64,000 bases of DNA, taken from Lucinisca nassula. Taxonomy: Eukaryota > Mollusca > Bivalvia > Lucinida > Lucinidae. Below are positions 1 to 11,039 of this stretch, in pieces; the first letter of the stretch is position 1, and each line of letters begins with the position of its first letter. A model generated the notes under the pieces. That model searched no databases. It was not told the origin of the DNA and saw nothing but the letters and a program-made list of their open reading frames with translations. The stretch covers positions 95,281,221 through 95,345,220 of the forward strand of contig OY757021.1 of assembly GCA_963580285.1 (NCBI GenBank), in the 5' to 3' direction. The position numbers and the translations under genes were made by a program.

Positions 1-123
1 CCAGTGTCTTCAGCTGGGTATATTTAAGAAGGTCTTCTTCTCTGCCTTAAATTTCGAGACTTGAAATGTGTTACCGTCAAGGGAGAACACTTCAAAGGGT
101 TGACGTGAACGAGATGTGATCCA

Positions 124-440
124 CCCCCGCCCATTTGGGTTTAAAGAAATAGATGGACTGCATGATGCTTCCACGCAGAGCTGAAATCGACCGCACACGA
201 GTACTTGTAAACGACTTAGAGGATCTAAGCCTGCCCATGCAAAGCGGTGCGAGTCGGACCGTCCATGCTTATAGACCCTACTGGTTTCATTGGGTGACAG
301 AGCTTGAGATGTCATTTCATCTCAATGTCGGGTAAAAATCCCACAAAACCGGAAGCATCGTCTCCAAAATGACGTATACAGTGTTGAGGTGGGGCGTTAA
401 ACCTGGGGCGTTAAACCTCACGTCAAACAAATAAACAAAC
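124..440 (+). repeat. SINE-A copy (dispersed SINE-like family)
   Basis: This is a near full-length copy of the commonest dispersed repeat in the window, called SINE-A here. It opens with a C/G-rich head (CCCCCGCCCAT, pairing with GGGG in better copies), then GATGCTTCCACGCAGAGCTGA, GATGTCATTTCATCTCAATG, and a 3' end GGGCGTTAAACCTCACGTCAAACAAATAA. The GTTAAACCT tail segment is duplicated here. No clear tRNA A or B box is seen in the head. About 17 full or partial copies occur in both orientations. Two of them carry clean target-site duplications (9 and 14 bp), which supports retroposition. Confidence 0.8.
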
Positions 441-581
441 CAAATGTGAATGGGATTAAAAATGAGCCATGTAGAACCTAAATGCCATTAAACGCGAACG
501 CCACTTGAAGGCTAATTTCAGTTTTTACTGCATTCAGTAAGCGATAAATTTTTAATACGTTAACTCCTATTTTAATTACAG

Positions 582-853
582 CAACAGCTTATGGTGAAGG
601 TGTTTATTTTGCAAGGAAATCGGACTATTCTAACAATTACGCCTCTCCTGATGGAAACGGAACTCGCAGGATGATACTGGCCAAAGTGCTTACAGGTGAA
701 TACTGTCTTGGACAATCTGGTATGAAAGCGCCTCCTGTGAAAACAGGACTGACATGTTATGACAGCTTGGTCAATAATGTGAACAACCCAGATATCTTTG
801 TCATTTTTCATGACACGCAAGCCTATCCAGAATATGTAATAGAATATACATAA
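582..853 (+). CDS. Terminal exon of a PARP14/15-like mono-ADP-ribosyltransferase
   Basis: This is the last coding exon of a PARP-family gene that starts upstream of the window. A splice acceptor (pyrimidine-rich tract, then TTACAG) precedes position 582. The first two bases complete a codon, and 89 codons follow to TAA. The reading contains TAYGEGVYFARKSDYS, which matches the PARP catalytic 'YGxGxYFA' loop. It then has MILAKVLTGEYCLGQ, and ends PDIFVIFHDTQAYPEYVIEYT, the characteristic end of PARP14/15/10/11-type domains. The third residue of the H-Y-E triad falls near the PDIFVIF strand and no glutamate is evident there. That is consistent with mono- rather than poly-ADP-ribosylation. Upstream macro or WWE domains cannot be seen, so the exact paralogue is not assigned. 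The reading frame is unbroken, so the exon looks functional. Confidence 0.85.
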
Positions 854-889
854 CCTCAATGCCTACTTCCAGGGGGTAAACGCGCAAAA

Positions 890-895
890 AATAAA
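890..895 (+). terminator. Candidate poly(A) signal of the PARP-like gene
   Basis: A canonical AATAAA lies 37 bp after the stop codon of the PARP-like exon. It is the first such hexamer downstream and suits a short 3' UTR. No transcript evidence is available. Confidence 0.4.
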
Positions 896-1335
896 TGTCT
901 AACGAGACAAATCTAAAGGAGAATAGACCCACCTTTATCCAAGACAAATCTTTGAAAACTATTTTTGCTTCCTAATCAAAAGCGATTTACTCTTAAAGAC
1001 AAGGCTTTGCGCCTTATGAGAAAAAGTCTTTTCTTTAAGAGAAGAAATTTTTTGGTCTCTGAAAACATTGTGAACACTCGTTTTCCCCAATATTCGTGTA
1101 TAATATACCATACGAGTGCTAGGATTATTCTCAATCCCGAAAGATGATCCCTGTTGACGGTCCAAACTCGGTCATTCCTCTTAAGTTTTTGTATGCGTAT
1201 TGGCTCTATGTTGTCCGTGGCTCAATGATCTGTGCCTTCTGGGCAGGTATTTGTTTTTTTTGATGGTGCGAGATGGTTATTTTCTTTGCTTGCAGCTTTT
1301 CCTGAGAATTTTTCTCAATTCCAATATGATTGGCC
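896..1335. other. Intergenic, nothing recognised
   Basis: AT-rich sequence downstream of the PARP-like exon. The short open frames show no family signature. It could include a longer 3' UTR if the first poly(A) signal is not used. Confidence 0.5.
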
Positions 1336-1517
1336 CCCGCCCATCGGGGCTTGGATAAATAGATTGGGCTGCGTGATGCTTCCACGCAGAGCTGAAACCG
1401 ACCATTATTTCATCTCAGTGTCGGATAAAAGTCCCACAAACTTGGAAGCAACGACTCAAAATGACCTAAATGCTGTTGACGGGGATGTTAAACCTGAAGT
1501 CAACCAAACAAACACTT
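1336..1517 (+). repeat. SINE-A copy with internal deletion
   Basis: The head CCCGCCCATCGGGGCTTG and the CTTCCACGCAGAGCTGAAAC block are present. The sequence then jumps to TTTCATCTCAGTGTCGG and ends with the GACGGGGATGTTAAACCTGA tail and AAC-rich end. About 130 bp of the middle is missing compared with full copies. Confidence 0.75.
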
Positions 1518-1595
1518 CCATGTGTGGGCTCTAAACTAGGTCACTTGGTTGAATCCTCCAATGGATTTTTTAAGTGTTTAAGTTTTACCAAGTAT

Positions 1596-1666
1596 TTGAT
1601 TTGAAGTTTAAAGTCCCCCTGAACATCGATATTGAGATGAAATGACATCTCAAGCCCTGCCGCCCA
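1596..1666 (-). repeat. SINE-A 3'-end fragment
   Basis: Reverse-oriented tail: TTTGATTTGAAGTTTAAAGT followed by TGAGATGAAATGACATCTCA and AAGCCCTGCCGCCCA. It is the 3' part of SINE-A with most of the middle missing. Confidence 0.65.
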
Positions 1667-2976
1667 AACAACAACAAAAAATGCATCTGAAAATCGCAAA
1701 AAAATCAGTCAAGTTGGCGATCACAGTGCTTGGTCCATAAATAGACTGCTTGTAACAATGGGCCAGTATTCACTAAAATAGGCTGAAAATTTTGTCTTGT
1801 TAAGAGGAGAACCCTACCGAAAAGGGAAGCAAAATTATTGCTAAAGGCGTTGCCTTCCCTGAAGTTGTATACATTACTTTTAAAGAATCCAAATGCAAGG
1901 ACAAAATATGGTTCGTCTAGTTACTTGAGTCTCGAGTGAGCTTCCTATTTTTAAACTCAAAGGTTTCAGCCATGACACTATAGAAACAGCATTTCCAAGT
2001 ACATGTGTACTTTTTCCTTATTTTTCAGAAAAAAATCGGGCTTGACAATACATGTGTTTTCTGCTCGACTGTGAATTCATATGAAAGGTCATCCCTTTTC
2101 TCTGAAGATAATAAAATCAACAAGAGGCCAAACTGGGCCAGAAATCACTTAGCTAGATGAGGCTAACATGATACATGTACGTCAGTACAGATTGCCTGTA
2201 GCAATTCTGAATTTGCATGTTGCTTGATTCCTCTAAAAGGACTTCTGAATTCCTCAGTTTTACTAAGGAATCAGGAGATGATGCTGGTTCAGAGAAAAGG
2301 GTGTATAATGTCCTCTAAAACATTTCAAGAAGATAGAACCATTAAGCAATTCTGAATCTCAATGCCACCTCAAAATGGTTACCATGGTGGCCATCTTTGA
2401 TATCGGACGAGAACAAATCTGAATCTTCATGTTGCCCCGATGTCAGCTTGATCCAGCCTTTGGATCGGGAAAAGATGTCGTTTGAATAATTGCAAGGTGC
2501 CCGACGGCGGCATATTTGTTATTAGAGTAGAACGAATTTAGCAAGTCCTAATCTCAATGTCATCCTGATATCTCCTATCAAGTTTCAGCTTTATCCTACA
2601 TTTGGTTCAGGAGGTGCTGTTATTTAAAGAATTTCCAGATCTTGGATATCGAAATGGAAAGACTTTAGCAAATCTGAATCTAGATGTTGCCCAATGCCCC
2701 CTCCCCCACCCCCATAAATTTCAACTTAATCTGACTTAATGTTTTGGAGATGTCGCAAATGTGAAAAGCTAACGACGGACAACTGACGACGGACAAAAGG
2801 CTATGGCATAAGCTGACATGGAGGGCTAATAAGATTAACATCTGCTTATTTATATATTATATTCCTTTTCACAGTAAGGGTTAATTATTTCTTTTTGGAC
2901 GTGTAATGGTCTTTGGTGCAGGTGTGTAAAATTTATTTTTGATAGTTCTTAGTTTGTAAATAATATTCTTACGAGC
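1667..2976. other. Intergenic, degenerate repeat remnants
   Basis: No gene recognised. Around 1790-1880 there is a reverse fragment resembling the MITE-E family (AAGGCGTTGCCTTCCCTGAA). From about 2220 to 2830 the sequence has loosely recurring phrases (TTCTGAATCTCAATGCCA, CAAATCTGAATCT) and ends in ACTGACGACGGACAAAAGGC. This looks like a decayed tandem block of the type better preserved at 30870-32072. Confidence 0.5.
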
Positions 2977-3203
2977 CGGGGCACAGCCTTTCCTACAATT
3001 TACATGTGCACCAAACGAAGACTCCAATTAGCCTGCACATCCGCGCAGTCGGATCAGAGTCTTTGTTGTGTGCTTTAAGGATAGCTTAGCGCCCAAAGCT
3101 TCTTCATGCAGCACGAGAAGTCTCTGGTTAGACTATATGGATGTGCAGGCTGATCAGGGGTCTTCGATGAGCATACGTTTATTGTAGGAAATGCTGTGCT
3201 CCG
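2977..3203. mobile_element. MITE with GCACAGC-type terminal inverted repeats
   Basis: The ends are inverted repeats of about 23 bp. The left end begins CGGGGCACAGCCTTTCCTAC; the right end read in reverse begins CGGAGCACAGCATTTCCTAC. The 227-bp interior carries GCCTGCACATCCGCGCAGTC and, further on, GGATGTGCAGGCTGATC, a second inverted pair. There is no coding capacity. The superfamily is uncertain because no clear target-site duplication was seen. Confidence 0.75.
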
Positions 3204-3328
3204 ACTCATTCAGTGTTTCATTTACTTAATCAAAATTTCAAGGGCAACAGACTACGTCATGATATACTGATGCTTTTTCATGATTGGACTATCACTATTG
3301 TTCGCACAGCTACCTATATGAAACTCTT

Positions 3329-3749
3329 TAACTCTTTACCAAATTTTGGAGGGTCTCCCCTCTTCATCAGGGTTATATGGACACTGCACTGTACATTTTA
3401 CATGGCTTTCCAATATGGCCTTCCAACGTTTGAGACATCAATTCCATGTCGTCATGACATCATGGCGTCAAAACGCCATGCAACCTTTGGCACGACGTCA
3501 CAAACATTGGCAATATCTTTCAAAGACACCAGAGGTACCTACCACACACATTACAATCCCCACAGCCCCCGCCCATCGGGGGCTTGAAGAAACATATGGG
3601 CCGCATGATGCCAAAGGTTGTACGGCGTCATGGAAGTGATGTCTCAAACATTGGAAGGCCATATTGGAAAGCCATGTAAAATGTAGAGTGCAGTGTCCAT
3701 ATAACCCTGATGAAGAGGGGAGACCCTCGAAAATTTGGTAAGGAGTTGA
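3329..3749. mobile_element. Foldback element with ~135-bp arms
   Basis: The left arm (3329 to about 3496) starts AACTCTTTACCAAATTTTGG. The right arm (about 3609-3749) is its inverse, ending AAATTTGGTAAGGAGTTGAG. The arms share CTTCATCAGGGTTATATGGA and CCATGTAAAATGT-type blocks. The loop holds a SINE-A head fragment. There is no ORF of note. Confidence 0.75.
3565..3610 (+). repeat. SINE-A head fragment inside a foldback element
   Basis: This contains only the 5' head of SINE-A: the hairpin GCCCCCGCCCATCGGGGGC and GAAACATATGGGCCGCATGA. It joins directly to the right arm of the surrounding foldback element. Confidence 0.6.
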
Positions 3750-3780
3750 GGTAAACCAAGTGGTTGGTTATTATTATTAT

Positions 3781-4876
3781 ACCCCCGGCATACGGAGTAT
3801 GCCATGGGGGTATATAGTTTTCGTCTTTTCTGTGTGTGTGTGTGTAAACTTTTTTTTGTGTCAAAGATTTCTCAGGAACTACTATACCTAGAAACTTGAA
3901 ATTTGGTACAAACAACATGCATAACTAGTTGTATTGTGGGAAAGAAAATTGGGGCTGTGGGGCCAGGTTCTTTAGAGTTATTCCCCTTTGTTATATTTGC
4001 TACTGAGATGTGCATTTTGTGACTTACCTTAAATTTTGTGTCAAAGATTTCTCAAGATCTACTGTACCTAGAAACTTGAAATTTGGTACAAGCAACATGC
4101 ATAACTAGTTGTATTGTGGGAAAGAAAATTGGGGCTGTGGGGCCAGGTTCTTTAGAGTTATTCCCCTTTGTTATATTTGCTACTGAGATGTGTATTTTGT
4201 GAGTTACCTTAAATTTTGTGTCAAAGATTTCTCAGGAACTACTGTACCTAGAAACTTGAAATTTGGTACAAACAACATGCATAACTAGTTGTATTGTGGG
4301 AAAGAAAATTGGGGCTGTGGGGCCAGGTTCTTTAGAGTTATTCCCCTTTGTTATATTTTTTTTATAAAATTTTGTCACCAAGATATCTCAAAAACTATTG
4401 GAGCTAGAGCCTTGAAAGTTGGTGAATAGATTGGTGGTGATGAGTAGATGAACTGATTAACTTTTGACAAAATTCCGAAAAATACTTTGTGAGTTATGGC
4501 CCTTTGTCATTTTGGTAATTTGTGCCATTGTACTGTATGGTAAAAGTGATGCATAGCATAACTTTAGAACCGTGTATGCTAGGGTTTTGAAATTTCATAT
4601 ATGGATTCCTCATGGAAAATTAGCCGACACGTATTTTTTTTCTCGTCCGGATTATGCTCCTTTCAAGAGTTATTGCCCTTTGAAAAACATCTGTTCAAGA
4701 TCTCATTAGTTATCAGGTGAGTTATTTAGATGTAATGGTATTCTCCTTACTTTTGCAAGATTAATTCTGTGTTCATAATAGGTTTTTGTCAAACTTGATG
4801 GCTTTGAATTGCCAGAAAGTTACCGATGGCTTTGGCCGGGGGTATTAGTGAGCATATGCTCACTTGATAGTCTAGT
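3781..4876. repeat. Dispersed repeat with three 180-bp tandem units
   Basis: It is bounded by ACCCCCGGCATACGGAGTAT and GGCCGGGGGTATTAGTGAGC, and the boundaries share an inverted CCCCCGGC motif. Inside, units starting at 3861, 4041 and 4221 (each TCAAAGATTTCTCA) repeat at exactly 180 bp with only a few substitutions. A less similar stretch with 'ATATCTCAAAAACTATTGGA' follows. No ORF is seen. Confidence 0.8.
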
Positions 4877-5009
4877 TCCCTTATGGAAAAAGATCTACAA
4901 TTGGAAACCCTTTTAAGTTTTGAATCACTTGGTACATGAAATAAACCGTTTCGAAGCAAAGTATTTAACGAAAAATTCAGTCAGATGATTACGTGTTAAA
5001 ATCATTATG

Positions 5010-5171
5010 TTTGTTTGTTTGATTTGAGGTTTAAAGTGCTCGTCAACACTGTATAGGTCATTTTGGAACAGTTGCTTCCAATTTTGCGGGACTTTTACCC
5101 GACATTGAGATGAAATGACATCTCAAGCCCGGTTGTCCAATGAAACTAATAGGGTTTATAAGCATGGGCCT
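5010..5171 (-). repeat. SINE-A 3'-half copy
   Basis: Reverse-oriented 3' half: TTGTTTGTTTGATTTGAGGT tail, ACCCGACATTGAGATGAAAT and CAATGAAACTAATAGGGTTT. The head is missing. Confidence 0.75.
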
Positions 5172-6330
5172 GTGTTAAAATCATTAACAGTCCGACCAAA
5201 AAGTACAAGCTTAATATAATGATCACTTCGGTTAAAGTGCTGGAAAAACAAAAAAGGTTTTGGAAATCTGTTTCACTGTAGTAATAATTACCGACACTAG
5301 TAAAAAGTGATCAATGGAAAATCCCAAAATGAATGGTGTTACTGTGACTTGTTATGTGGTGAAATAATGTATATGAAAATACATCTTGTCTTTATGGACA
5401 TGTGCAAAAAGTGCATTTTTCACATCTTCAAAAGCATTATTTTTCTGTGGAAAATCTGTAATATTTTTCTTATTTAAACGCCAAAGATATGTTGCGGGTG
5501 CTTGTTAGGCGGTTCTATTAAGTACCCAGAACCTATGAGTTGGAGCAGAAATAAGGAAAATAAGGAGTTCCCTGTAAAACCCCGGTTTTCTCTTTATGAA
5601 CTCCTAAGCGTTTAGAGGGTCTTCATTACACGGACTTGTTAACCCATATATGCCTAGTGGCCCTTTTCTGGGACTTTGGCAAACGGTTCAGATCCAGATC
5701 AGACGCCATGTGGCATCTGATCTAGGTATACACTGCTTGAAGAACATTCATTTTTGTAAAATTTTCCCAGACAAAAACAAACCTGACACCCCTATAATTG
5801 GAAATGGATGACTCCAAACTTACTAGGCGGAAGATTTCATTGTCATGATGAGCCTGCAAAGCTGTGGTCTGCCTGAGTATATGTGTAGGCTGATTTATGT
5901 CTTCTCCTATTGAAGAAAGTGGGATCACATGGCATCTATATCACTCACAGCAAAGACGCTGGTCAGACTCCATGGATACACACTCCGACTTGACATGGCT
6001 CATATGTCAACATCCATGTTATTCAAATTCCATTATTCTTTGCCTATTTTATTTGCTTGTTTGTTTGTATATATATTTGTTTGTTTTCTAATTATATTGT
6101 TTGCTGCGCAATTTGCTAGTATGACGGTAGAAAAGGCTCCTTGAAGCTTCTGCCACACGTGAGCCACGTTATAAGAACCTGGTTTTGCAGTTTGCGGACG
6201 ACAAAGGTGCAGATAAGCTTGCAAATGATAAGCACCATAGTGTTTGTTACTAAAATAGTGTATTACATGTAGTTTCTACGGCTAAAACTTCAAGAATGGG
6301 CCCCGTCAAGCGATTTTGGTACTTATCGCC
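5172..6330. other. Intergenic, no gene; MITE fragments
   Basis: About 5495-5610 resembles the palindromic MITE-P family (GGCGGTTCTATTAAGTACCC, GAGCAGAAATAAGG). About 5755-5850 resembles the TTAA-bounded family F (ACACCCCTATAATTGGAAAT). The remaining sequence is unrecognised. Confidence 0.45.
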
Positions 6331-6402
6331 TATGCGAGCAGCGAAGGTTCAGGCGAGCCTGCGCATCCGCGCAGTCTCGCCAGAACCTTCGCTGCTCGCT
6401 CA
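6331..6402. repeat. GC-rich inverted repeat (hairpin)
   Basis: The arms GCGAGCAGCGAAGGTTC and GAACCTTCGCTGCTCGC pair. The inner GGCGAG/CTCGCC and TGCGC/GCGCA pairs extend the stem. It probably derives from the core of a palindromic MITE like the one at 2977-3203, which shares CATCCGCGCAGTC. Confidence 0.65.
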
Positions 6403-6747
6403 TGCAAGCAGTGAATCAAGAGGAACCTTCAGACAGAAAGCCATATCCCTGGCCCCTCTGAATGGCTGGGCATGCACAGTTAAAATTTGTCATGACGGAA
6501 TGCTCGAAGACCCAAATTCGCTTGGCGGGGCTCAGACTGATGTTGGTATGTATAAGTAAGCAGGCTAGTTTGTGTCCTATCCAATTGTTAACCCATAAGA
6601 CAGGCACAGGGCTCATGAATCGCCAACAGCCAGGTTCACAAGGTAACCTTGTCACAGGAAACCTGATGTATGGTTATCAAACACAGTTAGAGTTAGTCTC
6701 TTGGACTGCACTATATGTACAAGTGCCACTTGCATCCACTATATTTG

Positions 6748-6930
6748 GTTTGGTTTGGAGTTTTAATGCCCAAGTCAACACTATTAAGATCATGGTTGAG
6801 CCAGGCAGTTTACCTAAACACATTTCTTGGGTTGGCTTGTATATAAGGGTTTAACCAGTACAGCACACATTCTTTCGCCATAAACTTACAATTGTCCATC
6901 TTGAATCAGGGGGAGAGTATGACTGCAGAA
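6748..6930 (-). repeat. Dispersed repeat D copy
   Basis: Shared with 19528-19795. Common blocks are GGAGTTTTAATGCCCAAGTC / GGAGTTTAACGGCCCAGTCA, TTAACCAGTACAG-CACATT and TTCTTGAATCAG. The reverse complement ends like a SINE tail (TTAAAACTCC), so it is probably a second SINE-like family in reverse orientation. Confidence 0.6.
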
Positions 6931-7009
6931 AATATCTCAAAATAAATCATCATGTAAGTACATAGTTGGACCTGGTGGGACTTAACCTGTGACCTGATCA
7001 ACAGATGGA

Positions 7010-7415
7010 TGGCATCCACTGTTCATGGCATGAATGGTCACATATTCATGTATTACATATGATATAAATTGCCACATATATATCCACTATAAATGACATG
7101 AACTGTCAAATGCGCAGCAGTCAGAATATATAGCAAGAAATGTAACGTGTATCTAATATATACAACATGAAATGTCACATGCATTCACTAAATATGGCAT
7201 ATATTGTAATAAGCATTCTATTGTCACATCAAGTTGTATCAGATAAATTGTCACAAGCATCTTCTGTACATGAACTATCACCATGCATCAATTGATACAC
7301 CGATCCATTGTGTGTATAAAAACTGAAAAATGCATGCACTATCTATAATATTAAATGTCATACCCTATATATGACATGAACTATCATATGCATCCACAGT
7401 ATATAACATGACTTT
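7010..7415. repeat. Degenerate ~45-bp minisatellite
   Basis: Recurring phrases of the type 'CACATGCATCCACTATATATGACATGAACTGT' occur at about 40-50 bp spacing from about 7015 to 7410, with heavy divergence. There is no coding signal. Confidence 0.55.
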
Positions 7416-7540
7416 TATTTGAAATGATAGTTTAGGTAAAGCAACCATAGACATTGTACTATCCGAGCAACAAACATAAATGTGCTGATCACACTTTGCG
7501 AATGCACATGCTGATCTGCACATTGATTGTTTGCAAATGC

Positions 7541-9690
7541 AAAACAAGAGGGCCATAATGGCCCAAGATCGCTTACCTGATACCTTATTGTACAGATAAA
7601 GTGGTAGGTAATACATGTATAAGGTGGAGTGAACGGTTTGAGCTATTTTGTTAAGAGTGATCCAAGGAACATTTCTGTGAAATTATTTCAAAATCAGTCT
7701 ACCTATTTAGTAGTAGAAGTCATTTTAAAGCTTGTTTATTATTTCATTTTGGTGGCTATTATGTTCAGTGGAACGAAACTATTTTGAGCAGTTTTGTCAG
7801 TTGTTCACCCAGGGAACATTCCTTCCAAATTATTTTCTTTCTGATGATAAAGTCTTTGAAAGTTCCTTTCTACAGAGCTGACTTGTATGTTACTATCAGG
7901 CCATCTTGTTGATCGGAGCGGAATGATTTTAGCTATTTTGGCAGAAAGACACCTAGGCAACATTCTCGTAAAGTTTGAATCAAATTGCCCACATTGTTGT
8001 GGAGGAATTCACATTTAAAGCAAATTTACGTTTTTGTATTTTTAGCTCTGGCAGCCAGCTTGTTCATCAGAGAAGAAAGATTTGAGTTGTATTGGTAGGG
8101 AGCCACCTAGGTAACATTCCTGCGAAGTTTTAATCAAATTGCTCCAAGAGTTTTGGAGGAGTTCGCATTTGAAGCAAATTTACAATATTTTTCTGATTTT
8201 AGCTCTGGCAGCCTTTTTGGTCATTGGAGCAGAACCGTTTAAGTCATTTTGGTAGCGGGTCACTTAACCCTTATTAATCCTGCTGTTCACAACAACCCCT
8301 ATCTTTGCAAACAGTGTAGATCCAGATCAGATGGCTAAAGAAGCCATCTGATCAGGATCTACACAGTTTGAAATTCAGTTTATGAATTTGTAGGAATAAA
8401 TTACATCAAGTAATCTGATTGGTTCAAGGTCAGAGATGGGTGTGGCTTAAATGAATATTCAGCAAGAGAAGGGTTAAGCAACATTCCTAAGAAGAGTGAA
8501 TGAAATTGGCCAAGGGTATAGGAGGAGTTGTCGTTTAAAGATTTTTTTCTATTTTTAGCTCTGGCGGCCATCTTGATCATCAGAGTGAAGCAATTTTAGA
8601 TTTTTAGTAGGGAGTCAACTAGGCAACATGCCTGTGAAGTTTGAATTTAATTGGACAAGGCTTTAGGAAGAGTTGGCGTTGAAAGCAAACTTACAATGTT
8701 ATTTTTTTATTTTTATTTTTCTATTTTTAGCTCTGGTGGCCATTTTGCTCATTGGAGCGGAACCGTTTTAGCTATTTTGGAACAGGGTCACCAAAGTAGT
8801 GGTTTGGTTATGAAGTTTGAATGAAAGTGTCCCAAGAGTTTACAAGTTGTCGTTGAAATATTTTTTTTTTCTATTTTTGGCTCTGGCGGCCATCCTGTTC
8901 ATCTGAGCAGAACGATTTTAGCTACTTTGGTAGGGAACTACCCAGGCAATATCCTGAAAAGTTATAATCAAATCGGCCCAAAGTTTTAGGAGCTGGTCGT
9001 GTTTGAAGCAAACTTACGCTGTTTTTTCTGTTTTTAGCTATGGCAGCAACATTGCTCATTGGAGCAGACCGTTTTAGCTATTTTGGTAAATGGTCACCAA
9101 AGCAAAATTCCTATTAAGTTTGAATGAAATTGGCTCAAGGGTACAGGAGGAGTTGTCTATTAAAGATTTTTGTATTTTTAGCTCTTGCGGCCATCTTTTC
9201 ACTGGAGCGGAACGTTTTTAGTTATTTTGGTAGGAAGCCACCCAGGCAACATTCCTGTGAAGTTTAAAATCAAATTGGCACAAGGGTTTAGGAGGAGTTC
9301 ACGTTTGAAGCAAATTTACTATGTTTTCAGTTTTTAGCTCTGGCAGCCATTTTGCTCATCGGAGCAGAACCTGTGAAGTTTAAATGAAACTGACACAATT
9401 TAAAGGATTTAAATTTCTGGTTTAAAGACTTTTTTCTATTTTTTCCTCTGGTGGTCATTGTGACCATCGGTGTGGGACGATTTCAGCTATTTTGGTGGGG
9501 AGTCGCCTAGGCAACATTCCTGTGAATTTTAAATCAAATTGGCCAAAGGGTTTAGGAAGAGTTCGCGTTTGAAGCAAATTTACGATGTTTTTCAATTTTT
9601 AGCTCTGGCTGCCATTTTGATTATTGGAGCCGAACCTTTCCGCTATTTGAGTAGAGGGTTACCTAAGCAACATTCCTTTTTGTGGTGAAA
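7541..9690. repeat. Long degenerate tandem block (~150-180 bp units)
   Basis: The block opens with AACAAGAGGGCCATAATGGC, a typical mollusc repeat start from memory. About ten units follow. Each carries TTTTTAGCTCTGGCGGCCAT, 'GGAGCGGAACGATTTTAGCT', 'GTCACCTAGGCAACATTCCT' and GTTTAGGAGGAGTT variants. Unit lengths vary and there is no ORF. A TTAA-type MITE (8274-8477) is inserted within one unit. Confidence 0.8.
8274..8477. mobile_element. TTAA-flanked MITE, copy 1
   Basis: A 204-bp non-autonomous element flanked by TTAA. Its ends are inverted (TTAACCCTTATTAATCCTGC; AATATTCAGCAAGAGAAGGG then TTAA). A central palindrome, CAGATCAGATGGCT/AGCCATCTGATC, is followed by AGTAATCTGATTGGTTCAAG. Removing it with one TTAA restores the surrounding tandem unit (GGGTCAC-TTAA-GCAACATT). 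The TTAA duplication points to piggyBac-type mobilisation. Confidence 0.85.
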
Positions 9691-9696
9691 CATGGA

Positions 9697-9915
9697 ATGT
9701 GAATTCCAATTATGTGGGACTTTTACCTGACACTGAGACTAAATGACATCTCAAGCCCTGCCGTCCAATATAACTAGTTTATGTGCATGGACGGCCCGAC
9801 TCGCACCACTTTGCCTGGACAGGCTAAGACCGGTACGCATGTGTAGTGGGTTTCAGCTGTGTGTGGAAGCACCATGCAGCCGAATCTATTTCTCCAAGCC
9901 CTGATGGGTGGGGGT
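9697..9915 (-). repeat. SINE-A copy lacking 3' tail
   Basis: Reverse-oriented: CCTGACACTGAGACTAAATG, CGACTCGCACCACTTTGCCT, AGCTGTGTGTGGAAGCACCA and the head complement CCAAGCCCTGATGGGTGGGG. The tail is replaced by tandem-block sequence. Confidence 0.75.
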
Positions 9916-10176
9916 CAACGCTTGCTCTTGAATAAACTGGGTTATGTCTAAAAAGGAAAAGCAATGCATTGTGGGATAGAAATCAACGAAATTCTATGCG
10001 AATGCATAATTTGGTTTAGGAAAGTTGTAAGGTTTTGAAGCTGTTTTTGGATATCTGGTAAGCTTCTTAAATCAAAAAACATAAAAGTTAATGCTCTTGT
10101 CATCTGACCTTTACCTTATCTAATAGGGAGACACCAACATGGGCATCCAGTGCAGACCTAGATCAGACACTTAGTA

Positions 10177-10396
10177 TTGTGGGGTTGTGTGGGTGTTTGT
10201 GTCGCTTGTGTTATTTTATTTTGGATATCCTATTGGCCATTTTGTGGGAAAGTAACTGTCCTTTTGGCTTTATGCTGTTTTTGTTTCCATTAGGGTCTGT
10301 TGTTTCCTGTTTGTGTGTCTTTCCCTTTGGTGTCTCTGACGGGAGATTTGGGTTGATTGTATCGATTCCTGATCATTGCCTCCACTTCTATTTTGT
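10177..10396 (+). repeat. Diverged fragment of retrotransposon 3' UTR family U
   Basis: It matches the ~390-bp family U 3' end (copies at 13044, 38732, 45121, 59511 and 60007): CCATTTTGTGGGAAAGTAAC, 'GTCTTTCCCTTTGGTGTCT', 'TGTATCGATTCCTGATC' and CCACTTCTATTTT. The first ~170 bp are missing and it is more diverged than other copies. Confidence 0.65.
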
Positions 10397-10773
10397 GATC
10401 AGACCTTGCAAAACGTTGTCATTTTTTAAAAAAAAATTCCATAAATATCAACCTGACATGCCTAAATATTGAAATGGACAATGTCATCAATAACTCAAAT
10501 ATTGATAAGTCCAGATATCCATATATTTAGAATATTTAAGGGAGGCTTTGGAAAGGTGTGAGGTGTGTTGTGTGGACACATTAGAATCACCTAAACACAT
10601 TCCTTAATTTTCAAGAAGATCTCATAGATATCATTACGTCAGCGCCACTAAGCCTCATGACCTGGCACTATGATTAATGCTCAGTTGTTCAAAGTACCAC
10701 TATCTCAAGCAAAGGTAAATGCTGCCAAAGGTATTCGAGCTTTTGGGGTTCAACTGTAGTGAGGAAGGTAACA

Positions 10774-11030
10774 AAGGGGAATGGGTACACCTTCAGGGGA
10801 GGTTACTCCTGCAAAAGTATCTTTCTTTCCCATATCAATAGGGGTCCCCATGTCAATAGGTGTCATTTCTTAAAGGAAAGGATTTGCAACTGAGGAGCAA
10901 ATTCTTTCCTTTAAGAGTAGACCCCTTTTTCCGTGGGAGAGGGGATCTAGAAAAGCGAACAGGAAGTCCTGAAAGTTTAATCCCTTTGAAAAATGATGGA
11001 AATATCCACTAGGTGTTCCCCACTCCCCTT
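10774..11030. mobile_element. MITE-E copy (AAGGGGAATGG ends)
   Basis: The ends are inverted: AAGGGGAATGGGTACACCTT and TAGGTGTTCCCCACTCCCCTT. The interior carries CTCCTGCAAAAGTATCTTTC and TAAGAGTAGACCCCTTTTTC, as in the second copy at 16148-16362. It has no ORF. The target duplication is not clear. Confidence 0.7.
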
Positions 11031-11039
11031 TAAATAGAG

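Noticed and set aside
7541..9690. Tandem block as a possible repeat-protein gene
   Set aside because: Unit length varies, stops occur in all frames and no reading frame is preserved across units.
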